Under the pieces are notes generated by a model. The model was not told the DNA's origin. It was given only the letters and a program-made list of their open reading frames with translations, and did not search any database. The translations under genes and the position numbers were made by a program. Of a DNA stretch of 17,505 bases, positions 1 through 6,441 are shown piece after piece (the first letter of the stretch is position 1; each line of letters opens with the position of its first letter). Source of the DNA: an uncultured Clostridia bacterium (GTDB taxonomy: Bacteria > Bacillota > Clostridia > Oscillospirales > Oscillospiraceae); NCBI GenBank assembly GCA_947177005.1, contig CAMWSZ010000016.1:1-17505 (forward strand). The letters run 5' to 3'.

Positions 1-165
1 AAAACTTTTAGCCCCCCTATCCTACACCATATCCCGCGAAACTGCACGAAAAATTTCTGACCGGACGTCACAAAAGAATCCCTCTTGGCCCCGCTCTTGA
101 CCGGATTTGTGCAGATTCCCCAATTTGCCAGCCTTTACTGCATCATTTATTAAACCACAGGTTCA

Positions 166-194
166 ATGACAGGCCGGAAAAATTTGCGTATAAT
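166..194 (+). promoter_or_regulatory. Sigma-A promoter of the plus-strand gene
   Basis: The -35 box ATGACA (166-171) matches TTGACA at five of six positions. After a 17-base spacer comes a perfect -10 box TATAAT (189-194). Transcription should start near 201, about 30 bases before the start codon of the gene at 234. This supports reading the plus strand here rather than the long open frame on the other strand. Bases 1-165 hold no gene or site I can support. Confidence 0.7.
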
Positions 195-233
195 AGGGAC
201 ACAATAAAACAACACAGAGGAGTGATGACCCGG

Positions 234-875
234 ATGAATTTGAAAGACGCTTTCCGTGCGCAGAACAAACTGACTTCCCTGATAAACGAAGCCAGCTATA
301 TCCTCCAGGATGACAACAATCTGCTGAAGGTCGTAACCACCCATCTCCGCAGCAAGATCATGCCCGATGACCAAGACGCCGTTGTCAAGAGCGCCGCGCC
401 CAGCGAGTACGCCGAACAGATCAATGCCGTCGCCGCATTTCTCATGCTCATGCTGTCGGAACGGGAAAAACTGAGCGCGGCCATCTATGCGGCAAAAAGC
501 GGCCTGCCGTTGGACATGGACAGTGAGGTGGGACTCAACCGGGTCCGGCAGACCTTGGCCCACACCTTCCGGCATATGGCCGCGCTGCGGAACAGTGAAC
601 AGCTGATCGACGGCGGCGGCACCGGCTACCGTTTCAACAGCGACGGGAATCAGGTGAGCTACCGGTGCGACGCGAAACAGGTGACCACCATTAACTTTGA
701 CCGCAAAAAAATCCGCGCCATGTCCACCGAGCTGAGCCGCAAAGCGGACGAGACATCGGCCCAGCTGGATCAGTACATGGTGAATATCACAGTGGACTAT
801 GAGCTGCCATTCGAGATCAACGACAATTTTGACGTGATTCTGACCGATTTCATCGAAAAGCAGTCCGGTCAGTAA
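234..875 (+). CDS. Conserved protein of unknown function, 213 aa
   Basis: I cannot assign a function. The protein is soluble, with no signal peptide or membrane segment. The N-terminal half (about 1-125) looks helical and opens with MNLKDAFRAQNKL. The C-terminal half has a GNQVSYR stretch near 139, TTINFDRKKI near 151, and an acidic end. From memory, similarly built proteins (an N-terminal NLKDAF-like start, then GNQV and VTTIxFDR segments) occur in Firmicutes genomes, some on mobile elements; this is unverified. The start is uncertain: AGGAG at 218-222 lies 11 bases before ATG 234 and only 2 before ATG 225, and GTG 222 is also in frame. It is the only gene on the plus strand, has its own near-consensus promoter, and is not part of the division operon. 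Confidence 0.75.
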   Translation: MNLKDAFRAQNKLTSLINEASYILQDDNNLLKVVTTHLRSKIMPDDQDAVVKSAAPSEYAEQINAVAAFLMLMLSEREKLSAAIYAAKSGLPLDMDSEVGLNRVRQTLAHTFRHMAALRNSEQLIDGGGTGYRFNSDGNQVSYRCDAKQVTTINFDRKKIRAMSTELSRKADETSAQLDQYMVNITVDYELPFEINDNFDVILTDFIEKQSGQ

Positions 876-1202
876 GCATGCTGCATCGGGCGCGGCGGGT
901 ATGGCGGAATGGAGAGGCAGTGACGGCCGGTTCAGGTGCAGATGAATGATGATGCTGCATATTGCCAAAAGTAAGGCTTATGGATTTAGTGCCGTATTCC
1001 TGCGATTTTAGGAATGCAAGCGTGGGACTACACGTTGTGATGAAATAAACGTTTCCCTCCATGTCCTGCGACAGTTTCTTCTTTCCCCAGTACGTCAGAC
1101 GCCATTTCACAACCCGCTCAGAACGTTTCGCATAAGACAATGATATGACAAGTCGCCGCATCCGGCAGGGGCCGGGCCTCTCCGGACACGGCGGATAAGG
1201 GT
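876..1202. other. Gene-free stretch between convergent genes
   Basis: These 327 bases separate the ends of the plus-strand gene and the HTH gene. A minus-strand frame of about 100 codons (850-1161) overlaps the end of the plus-strand gene, has no clear ribosome site and no recognisable motif, and is not called. Bases 895-912 resemble the 5' end of a bacterial tRNA-Leu, but no rest of a tRNA follows. A weak inverted repeat ATTCCT/AGGAAT lies at 996-1015. A GC-rich stretch near 1156-1195 can fold (CGCCG with CGGCG, TCCGG with CCGGA) but has no T-run on either side, so I do not call a terminator. Confidence 0.6.
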
Positions 1203-1526
1203 CTAAGCAGTTTCAACATTCTGCCATACCCGCCGCACCCGATGCGTCAAAAAGGAGGGGCAGCAGGCCGAAGCCTGCTGCTCCTGAAATTTTATGGCCG
1301 GAACAAGGATTTCGTTCATGGGTACCTCCAGCAGAACGCTCAGCGCATAGAGATTGTCCACCGCCGGCAGGCACTTTCCCCGCTGCCACTTGTAAATGGC
1401 CTGCGGTTCCTCGAACCCGAAGTACTGCTGGAGATCCCGGACCGAAAAGCCCTTTGCTTTCCGCAGACGGAGGATATTGGCCCCGGTCGCCTGAAGATCA
1501 ATGACTGGGAACGGATTGACGGACAT
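1203..1526 (-). CDS. Small XRE-type helix-turn-helix transcriptional regulator, 107 aa
   Basis: Residues about 15-74 form a Cro/CI-type DNA-binding domain: GANILRLRKAKGFSVRDL gives the first helices, EEPQAIYKWQRG the turn and recognition helix, and a hydrophobic run (NLYALSVLLEVPMNEIL) the closing helices. The remaining tail (about 80-107) is basic, has two adjacent cysteines, and has no recognised effector domain. The ATG at 1526 follows GGGAGG with a spacing of about 8 bases. An ATG a few bases upstream is out of frame. The gene lies downstream of spoIVB but has a sigma-A promoter in the gap, so it can be expressed on its own. A 12-bp palindrome just upstream of that promoter is a candidate operator. 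Its targets are unknown. Confidence 0.85.
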   Translation of the reverse strand: MSVNPFPVIDLQATGANILRLRKAKGFSVRDLQQYFGFEEPQAIYKWQRGKCLPAVDNLYALSVLLEVPMNEILVPAIKFQEQQASACCPSFLTHRVRRVWQNVETA

Positions 1527-1550
1527 GGTTCATGCCTCCCTGGTCAGATT

Positions 1551-1568
1551 CCTGCCTGTTCCGGCAGG
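1551..1568 (-). promoter_or_regulatory. Hairpin at the 5' end of the HTH mRNA
   Basis: CCTGCC (1551-1556) pairs with GGCAGG (1563-1568) around a 6-base loop. Given the promoter at 1576-1604, the stem would lie at the extreme 5' end of the transcript. That position suits a stabilising 5' hairpin; no T-run follows, so it is not a terminator. Confidence 0.45.
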
Positions 1569-1575
1569 GGAGTCC

Positions 1576-1604
1576 AGAATAATCCAGTCGGCCGGGAAAT
1601 GCAA
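1576..1604 (-). promoter_or_regulatory. Sigma-A promoter of the HTH gene
   Basis: On the minus strand TTGCAT (1604-1599) is followed after 17 bases by TATTCT (1581-1576). This separates expression of the regulator from spoIVB, which ends at 1638. The -35 hexamer is the same as that proposed for mraZ. Confidence 0.65.
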
Positions 1605-1612
1605 GGGGTTTG

Positions 1613-1624
1613 TTACAATTGTAA
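1613..1624. promoter_or_regulatory. 12-bp perfect palindrome, candidate operator
   Basis: TTACAATTGTAA is fully self-complementary and sits 9 bases upstream of the -35 box of the HTH promoter, between it and the spoIVB stop codon. Its core fits TACANNTGTA, the operator pattern known for BlaI/MecI/CopY repressors, but such a short AT-rich match can arise by chance. It could also be the site for the HTH protein encoded just downstream. Confidence 0.35.
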
Positions 1625-1637
1625 AGAAATTGTCATA

Positions 1638-2669
1638 TTAAGCGGGGCCATCCCCCGCCGCTTCCAGCATATTCTCAATCAAAATCCCATACCCTTTTTG
1701 GGGATCGTTTACCATGACATGGGTCACGGCCCCCACCAGTTTTCCGTTCTGCAAAATCGGGCTTCCGCTCATCCCCTGCACGATGCCGCCGGTCAGCTCA
1801 ATCAGCTTCTCGTCGGTCACACGCAGCAGCAGATTCTGGGCCTCGCTGTCCGCCAGCACACGCACAATCTCAATGCCGAATTCCTCCACGCCGTCGCCTC
1901 TCACGTTGGCGCGGATCACCGCCGGGCCCGTTGTTACCTCTCCCGGTTCCGCAACTGCCACGGCGTTGGCCTCTGTAAACGTGTTTTCCTCCATTACGCC
2001 AAAAACGCCCCGCGCCGTGTTGGCGTACAGCTCGCCCACATCATGGGAAAGGTCGAAATTTCCTCTCAGCTCTCCGGGCTCCCCCGCGCCGCCCGGTTTC
2101 ACGGCCTTGACGGAGGAATCCATGACAGACCCGTCGCCCAAGGGCATCAGCATCCCCGTATCGGTATCGGTAATGCCGTGCCCCAGCGCGCCGAAAACGC
2201 CTGTCTTGGGGTCGTAAAACGTAATAGTGCCGATTCCGGCCATGCTGTCCCTGATCCATGCACCCAGGCGGTAAGTGCCGTCGTCGCCCCGCACCGGCTC
2301 CGCGTCCAGACGAAGCTCCCGCCCCTCTCTGGACACCTCCAGCGCCACGTTCCCGCCGCATTGCAGGAGCTGCGCGAACTGCTCCGAACTTTCCACGCTC
2401 TCGCCGTTGGCGGTCTCGATGACGTCGCCGATCTTCAGACCGCAGTCCGCGCCGGGCGTTGAAACGCCGCTGCTGGTCTCCACCTCCGCCAGACCGATGA
2501 CGATCACGCCCTCTGCGAACAGCTTGATTCCAATGGTGTGGCCCACAGGCACCAGCGAGTCAGCCTCCAAACCGGCGGCGCTGGCGCTGTCAGACCGGGC
2601 CAGCACCGGCATACACAGCAGGCCGCTGAGAAAAAAAGCCAGGACCCTCTGCTTCCGCATCCATATCAT
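1638..2669 (-). CDS. spoIVB: SpoIVB-type sporulation serine protease (peptidase family S55)
   Basis: SpoIVB is made in the forespore, is secreted into the space between the two spore membranes, and triggers processing of pro-sigma-K by cleaving SpoIVFA. The 343-residue protein has an N-terminal hydrophobic anchor or signal (about 8-24), a PDZ domain (about 50-120, with DCGLKIGDVIETANGE), and a C-terminal S55 domain. The catalytic triad can be placed as His164 (GALGHGI), Asp286 (VTDEKL) and Ser301 (QGMSGSPI). The 15-residue Asp-to-Ser spacing equals D363-S378 in B. subtilis. It is shorter than the roughly 425-residue B. subtilis protein, mainly N-terminally. ATG 2669 follows AGGAGG closely; GTG 2672 and ATG 2660 are alternatives. 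It lies behind the ftsZ terminator rather than next to spo0A and recN as in Bacillus. Confidence 0.92.
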   Translation of the reverse strand: MIWMRKQRVLAFFLSGLLCMPVLARSDSASAAGLEADSLVPVGHTIGIKLFAEGVIVIGLAEVETSSGVSTPGADCGLKIGDVIETANGESVESSEQFAQLLQCGGNVALEVSREGRELRLDAEPVRGDDGTYRLGAWIRDSMAGIGTITFYDPKTGVFGALGHGITDTDTGMLMPLGDGSVMDSSVKAVKPGGAGEPGELRGNFDLSHDVGELYANTARGVFGVMEENTFTEANAVAVAEPGEVTTGPAVIRANVRGDGVEEFGIEIVRVLADSEAQNLLLRVTDEKLIELTGGIVQGMSGSPILQNGKLVGAVTHVMVNDPQKGYGILIENMLEAAGDGPA

Positions 2670-2686
2670 CACCCCTCCTGATAAAA

Positions 2687-2707
2687 TCGCCGTCTTTTCA
2701 ACGGCAA
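2687..2707 (-). promoter_or_regulatory. Hairpin in the spoIVB leader
   Basis: On the minus strand TTGCCGT and ACGGCGA form a 7-bp stem (one G-T pair) around a 7-base loop, followed by TTTTATC and then the AGGAGG ribosome site of spoIVB. It resembles a short attenuator, but the T-run is only four bases. Its role is not established. Confidence 0.35.
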
Positions 2708-2805
2708 TTTTACTTTATGTGATTTCAAATGGAATAAACGGCGGCGAAAACGAAAAAAAATGGATATTTTAACAAGGAAAAAAGTACAGCGGCAGAAAAA
2801 CAGGC

Positions 2806-2845
2806 AAAAAATCAGACGCATCAGCCCAAGGACTGCTGCGTCTGA
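2806..2845 (-). terminator. Strong intrinsic terminator after ftsZ
   Basis: Sixteen bases past the ftsZ stop codon, TCAGACGCA pairs perfectly with TGCGTCTGA (2837-2845 with 2812-2820). The stem continues inward through CAGTC/GGCTG to a CTTG loop and is followed on the minus strand by TTTTTT (2811-2806). This ends the division operon and isolates spoIVB. The other strand also has a T-run after the stem (CAATTTTTT), so it may work in both directions. Confidence 0.9.
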
Positions 2846-2861
2846 CAATTTTTTCCAATGC

Positions 2862-4007
2862 TCAGCGCCGGTTGAAGAGGTCCATAATATCGTCAAAGGG
2901 GTCCTTCTCCGACGAGGAAGAGCTCTCCGGCTCATCCTCCTGGGGCTGCTTGAGGAAGACCTGTCCGAAATTGTCTTTCGGGCTTGCGCCGAGACCGCCC
3001 CCGAGTCCGCCGCCTCTGGGTACGTTGATGGTACGGCTTTCCGCCGTCTTTTTCTCATCGAATCCGGTGGCGATGACGGTCACGCGGAGTTCGTCGTCCA
3101 GCGTCTCGTCGAAAGTAGCGCCGAAAATGGTGTTTGCGTCGGGATGTACAGCGTTCTGGATGAGGGTGGCGGCCTCGTCCACCTCGTCGAAGTCCATATC
3201 CATTGGTCCGGTGATATTGATGAGGATGCCCCGTGCGCCGTTGATAGAAGTCTCCAGCAGCGGGCTGGAAATGGCCATTTGGGCGGCCTCCTCGGCCTTG
3301 CCCTTACCGGCGGCCTTGCCCACGCCCATATGGGCCAGACCGGCGTCCTTCATAATCGCGGTGACGTCCGCGAAGTCCAGATTGATGAACCCGGTATTTT
3401 GGATCAGGTCGGAAATGGAGAGCACGGCCTGCCGCAACACGTCGTCCGCGATCTCGAATGCGTTGGCAAAAGTGATTTTCTGGTCCGTGGCATGTTTCAG
3501 CCGTTCATTGGGGATAATCACCAGAGAATCCACCTTTGTCCGCAGGTCCTCGATGCCCTTTTCCGCCTGGGTCATGCGGCGGCGTCCCTCGAAGCCGAAG
3601 GGCTTTGTCACGACGCCGACTGTCAGGATTCCCTGCTCCTTGGCGGCCTCGGCGACAATTGGGGCTGCGCCAGTACCGGTGCCGCCGCCCATTCCCGCGG
3701 TGATAAATACCATATTGGTATCCTCCAGCGCTTTTGCGATCTGGCTGCGGCTCTCCTCGGCGGATTTTCTGCCCACCTCCGGGTCAGAGCCTGCGCCCTG
3801 CCCAGGGGTCAGTTTTTCCCCGATCTGAATTTTATACTCAGCGTTGGACACGTTGAGGGCCTGTTTGTCTGTATTAATGGCAACAAAATCCACGCCGGTC
3901 ACGCCGGAGCGGACCATGCGGTTGACAACGTTGCTTCCGCCGCCGCCGACTCCGATTACTTTGATTTTAATTACATTATCAGGGGCGGTTACCAGTTCAA
4001 ATGCCAT
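2862..4007 (-). CDS. ftsZ: Cell division protein FtsZ
   Basis: FtsZ is the tubulin-like GTPase that polymerises at mid-cell and recruits the septum machinery. The 381-residue protein has the GTP-binding core with GGGGSN near 21, the tubulin signature GGGTGTG at 108-114, and the T7-loop region NLDFADV at 209-215, whose acidic residues complete the partner's active site. The folded core ends near 325, followed by a short Gly- and Ser-rich linker (about 330-366). The C-terminal peptide is DPFDDIMDLFNRR, a variant of the usual D-I-P-x-F-L-x-R pattern that binds FtsA, SepF and ZapA-type partners. ATG 4007 has AGGAGG with a spacing of 8. No ftsA precedes it. It has its own promoter and a folded leader. 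Confidence 0.98.
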   Translation of the reverse strand: MAFELVTAPDNVIKIKVIGVGGGGSNVVNRMVRSGVTGVDFVAINTDKQALNVSNAEYKIQIGEKLTPGQGAGSDPEVGRKSAEESRSQIAKALEDTNMVFITAGMGGGTGTGAAPIVAEAAKEQGILTVGVVTKPFGFEGRRRMTQAEKGIEDLRTKVDSLVIIPNERLKHATDQKITFANAFEIADDVLRQAVLSISDLIQNTGFINLDFADVTAIMKDAGLAHMGVGKAAGKGKAEEAAQMAISSPLLETSINGARGILINITGPMDMDFDEVDEAATLIQNAVHPDANTIFGATFDETLDDELRVTVIATGFDEKKTAESRTINVPRGGGLGGGLGASPKDNFGQVFLKQPQEDEPESSSSSEKDPFDDIMDLFNRR

Positions 4008-4024
4008 AGTGGAATCCTCCTACC

Positions 4025-4076
4025 ACAGTAATATCATCCGTACCCGCCGGGAGGTGCAATCCCGCCAGATGACTGT
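4025..4076 (-). promoter_or_regulatory. Structured 5' leader of ftsZ mRNA
   Basis: The leader can fold into one long hairpin. ACAGT pairs with ACTGT (4072-4076 with 4025-4029). CATC pairs with GATG (4068-4071 with 4035-4038) with a 5-base bulge. CGGGA pairs with TCCCG (4060-4064 with 4048-4052). The loop side carries CACCTCC, which could instead pair with the ribosome site GGAGG at 4016-4020. The fold fills most of the space between the promoter and the start codon, so it may tune FtsZ translation; this is inferred from sequence only. Confidence 0.45.
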
Positions 4077-4092
4077 AAAGATCTTTTGCTTT

Positions 4093-4121
4093 ATTGTATG
4101 CTTTTTTTTGAATGAGGTCAA
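4093..4121 (-). promoter_or_regulatory. Sigma-A promoter of ftsZ
   Basis: On the minus strand TTGACC (4121-4116) and TACAAT (4098-4093) are separated by 17 bases that include a run of eight A residues. Five of six positions match the consensus in each box. Transcription should start near 4086, giving a leader of about 80 bases. ftsZ is therefore expressed from its own promoter as well as by read-through from ftsQ. Confidence 0.85.
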
Positions 4122-4194
4122 TAGCTGATTCTGTGTTTTTTGAAAATTTTACAAGCGGAAAGCCGCCGGGGGCGTGAAACCTGTCGAACAGGTG

Positions 4195-4956
4195 TCAGTC
4201 GGAGCGGATGAACCGGACTTCCAGCTCATTGTCCATTGTCATACGGAGGATGCCGGTCTCATTGGGCTGGAGCACCTCCACTGCTTCCTCCAGGCAGGTG
4301 AGCTTGAAATCGAAGTCCGCGTCATAGTACATCTCCACTTGGAACCGGTTGTCGTACAGCAGGACCAGCTTATTGGGGTTCTGCATATCGATGCCCTCGG
4401 TACGGGCAAGCATGTCCCGTTCGAACAGGTCGCCCAGCAGCTCCTTCAGGCGTTCGAGGCTGAGGGGGCTTTCCTCGTTCAGGACCAGTTCACTGCCTGC
4501 GGCGGGGGCGTCTGCCTCCGCGCCGGTGATGACAAGATATTCCCGCGCCTGTTCCTCCTCTACGGGCTCCAGCAGTTTTCCGGCGCGGCTGATCAGCCAG
4601 TACACGCCCGCGCCGCTGACCGACGCGGCGGCCTGTGTCTCCGTCACGTCGATTGTCAGGGTAGAGGGGAACCGGCGGTTGATTCTGGCCTCTGTGATAT
4701 AGGGCAGGTCCACAAACAGCCGCTGTGTGATTCCGTATTTGTCCAGCAGCACCAGGTTGTCCCCGATCTCAACGCCGGTCGCGGCGGCGATCTGCTCGCC
4801 GGTGTACCGGCTGTTTCCGCTCACCTCGATCTCGCCGACCTTAAAGAACATCGTCAGCGCCGCCACCACGACCACAACCGCCAGCATAACGGACAGCGGC
4901 CCCAGCAGCCGGCCCAGTCCGGCGCCGCGGCGGCGGCGTTTGCGTTTTCTGGCCAT
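4195..4956 (-). CDS. ftsQ: Cell division protein FtsQ/DivIB
   Basis: FtsQ/DivIB is a single-pass membrane protein that joins FtsL and the septal synthase and stabilises the divisome. The 253-residue protein starts with a very basic cytoplasmic stretch (RKRKRRRR at 3-10). A membrane helix follows at about 18-37. A POTRA domain (about 38-107) contains the typical VGEIEVSGNSRYTGEQI, and an outer beta domain ends near 250. An in-frame TTG five codons upstream is less likely: AGAGGTGA sits just before ATG 4956 and fits as its ribosome site. The gene follows murA after an unusually long 169-base gap with inverted repeats, and precedes ftsZ by 187 bases. In B. subtilis terms it is divIB. Confidence 0.93.
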   Translation of the reverse strand: MARKRKRRRRGAGLGRLLGPLSVMLAVVVVVAALTMFFKVGEIEVSGNSRYTGEQIAAATGVEIGDNLVLLDKYGITQRLFVDLPYITEARINRRFPSTLTIDVTETQAAASVSGAGVYWLISRAGKLLEPVEEEQAREYLVITGAEADAPAAGSELVLNEESPLSLERLKELLGDLFERDMLARTEGIDMQNPNKLVLLYDNRFQVEMYYDADFDFKLTCLEEAVEVLQPNETGILRMTMDNELEVRFIRSD

Positions 4957-4987
4957 GTGTTCACCTCTCAAGAATCTAATGCGCTTT

Positions 4988-5037
4988 CCGGTCCGCCTTC
5001 CGGTTTTGTCCGGCAGAGATATTTTACGGAAGACCGG
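4988..5037 (-). repeat. Imperfect inverted repeat upstream of ftsQ
   Basis: CCGGTC (4988-4993) pairs with GACCGG (5032-5037), and the adjoining TTCCG/CGGAA segments can also pair around a 4-base bulge. The element lies in the ftsQ leader about 30 bases before the start codon. No T-run follows it on the minus strand. Confidence 0.35.
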
Positions 5038-5090
5038 TTTTTTATGTTTGGGACCTGTTTGATTGGCCTCTCGTCATTGTCCCAGATCCC

Positions 5091-5111
5091 CACCCGGCCG
5101 GCGGCCGGGTG
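5091..5111 (-). repeat. GC-rich hairpin after murA
   Basis: CACCCGGC and GCCGGGTG form an 8-bp perfect stem around a 5-base loop, 14 bases after the murA stop codon. The bases that follow on the minus strand are GGGATCTGGG, so there is no U-tract. It could be an mRNA processing or 3'-end stabilising structure between murA and ftsQ rather than a true terminator. Confidence 0.45.
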
Positions 5112-5125
5112 AAAATCTCAAACAA

Positions 5126-6382
5126 TCACAGCTTCTCCCAGGAGATATCCGCGCCCAGCGCCGTGAGGTCCCGCACCGGGTCCTCGTATCCCCTTTGGAT
5201 ATGGTACACATCCCCGATTTTGGTCTCGCCCTCCGCGGCCAGACCGGCTACCAGCAGCGCCGCTCCGCCCCGCAGATCGGTGGCACGCACCTCCGCGCCG
5301 TACAGCCGGGGCACGCCCGTCACCACCGCCACGCGGTCCGCGATGCTGATGTCCGCGCCCATGCGGTGCAGTTCGTCCACATGGCGGTAACGGTTCTCGA
5401 AAATGTTCTCTACAAAGACGGTGGTGCCTCTGCTTTTCAGCAGCGCGGCCATTAAAATGGCCTGGGCGTCGGTGGGGAAGCCGGGATAGGGCGCGGTCCT
5501 GATTGTCCCGGCGGACCCGAGCCGTCCCTCAGCTTTCAGCAAAATCCGACCTTCACCGCCGGTGATTTTACATCCGGCTTCGTGCAGGGCGGCGGTCACT
5601 GTGGACAGATGCCGGTAATTGACGTTTTCCAGTTCCACACTCCCGCCCGCGGCAGCCGCGGCGGCGAGGTAGGTGGCCCCCACGATCCGGTCCGGCATGA
5701 CGGTATGTACGGCATCGTGGGTTTTCTGCCGTCCCGTGATGCAGACGGTGGAGCTTCCGGCGCCCCGCACCCTGCATCCGATAGCCCGCAAAAACTCCTG
5801 CAAGTCGCAGATCTCCGGCTCCCGGGCCGCATTGACCAGAACCGTTTCTCCCTCCGCGCCGCAGGCGGCCAGCATGGCGTTTTCCGTTGCGCCGACGCTG
5901 GGGATGCTCAGGGTAATCTCCCGGCCGGTCATATGCTGGGCGGTGCAGCGGAGGCGTCCGCCCTCCTCACGCAGGTCCGCGCCCAGCTTCCGCAGGGCGG
6001 ACAGGTGCATGTCAATTGGCCGCGGGCCAAGCTCGCACCCGCCGGGATAGCTCATCTCCGCCCAGCCCAGCCGGGCCAGAACTGCCCCAAGAAACACGAC
6101 TGACGACCGCATCTCCCGCATAAGATGATCGGGGATGTCCCACCGGCTCAAGGAACTGGTATCCACCAGCAGCCCGTCTTTTTCCCAGCGGGCCATACAG
6201 CCCAAGTGCCGGAGGATCTGGATACTGGCCTCCACGTCGCTCAGCCGCGGACAGCCCTTCAGCAGGACCTGTCCCGGGTGCAGAATGGTGGCGGCAAGGA
6301 TAGGGAGCACGCTGTTTTTGGCCCCCTGAATTTTCACGGTTCCCTCCAGTTTCCGTCCGCCCCTGATAGTAATCTGACTCAT
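5126..6382 (-). CDS. murA: UDP-N-acetylglucosamine 1-carboxyvinyltransferase MurA
   Basis: MurA transfers enolpyruvate from PEP to UDP-GlcNAc, the first committed step of peptidoglycan precursor synthesis in the cytoplasm. The 418-residue length is normal for the EPSP synthase-like family. The catalytic loop Cys is at 116 (PGGCELGPRPIDMH), so this enzyme has the fosfomycin-target cysteine. Lys22-Asn23 (GAKNS) and Asp305 (FPTDAQA) match the conserved substrate-binding and catalytic residues. ATG 6382 has GGAGG with a 7-base spacing. Its place between murG and ftsQ is where B. subtilis carries murB. A 9-bp inverted repeat lies just upstream and touches the ribosome site. Whether a second MurA paralogue exists elsewhere cannot be told here. 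Confidence 0.96.
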   Translation of the reverse strand: MSQITIRGGRKLEGTVKIQGAKNSVLPILAATILHPGQVLLKGCPRLSDVEASIQILRHLGCMARWEKDGLLVDTSSLSRWDIPDHLMREMRSSVVFLGAVLARLGWAEMSYPGGCELGPRPIDMHLSALRKLGADLREEGGRLRCTAQHMTGREITLSIPSVGATENAMLAACGAEGETVLVNAAREPEICDLQEFLRAIGCRVRGAGSSTVCITGRQKTHDAVHTVMPDRIVGATYLAAAAAAGGSVELENVNYRHLSTVTAALHEAGCKITGGEGRILLKAEGRLGSAGTIRTAPYPGFPTDAQAILMAALLKSRGTTVFVENIFENRYRHVDELHRMGADISIADRVAVVTGVPRLYGAEVRATDLRGGAALLVAGLAAEGETKIGDVYHIQRGYEDPVRDLTALGADISWEKL

Positions 6383-6392
6383 AGTCTGCCCT

Positions 6393-6420
6393 CCATGAAT
6401 TTTACCAAACTAATTCATGG
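6393..6420 (-). repeat. Perfect 9-bp inverted repeat in front of murA
   Basis: CCATGAATT (6393-6401) and AATTCATGG (6412-6420) flank a 10-base spacer in the murG-murA gap. On the minus-strand RNA the second arm ends with the GG that begins the murA ribosome site GGAGGG, so folding would partly cover it. It could be a translational control hairpin or a protein operator. Confidence 0.55.
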
Positions 6421-6441
6421 TATGCGGGCGGGCGGAAACTG

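Noticed and set aside
878..960. 9-bp direct repeat ATGCTGCAT (878-886 and 952-960), as a possible attachment site
   Set aside because: Too short and without any integrase or element boundary nearby.
150..968. 272-codon minus-strand frame opposite the 234-875 gene
   Set aside because: The plus strand has a near-consensus promoter and a ribosome site; the minus frame has neither and no domain.
850..1161. 103-codon minus-strand frame in the gap left of the HTH gene
   Set aside because: It overlaps the end of the plus-strand gene, lacks a clear ribosome site, and matches no family I recognise.
1242..2462. 406-codon plus-strand frame opposite spoIVB and the HTH gene
   Set aside because: Mirror register of spoIVB; the translated product is rich in His, Gln and Gly with no domain.
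2700..2740. Possible sporulation sigma promoter (GTTTATT, then CATAAAGT after 13 bases)
   Set aside because: Too many mismatches and a short spacer; not strong enough to call without transcript data.
2760..4031. 423-codon plus-strand frame opposite ftsZ
   Set aside because: Same mirror register and the same explanation; ftsZ on the other strand is certain.
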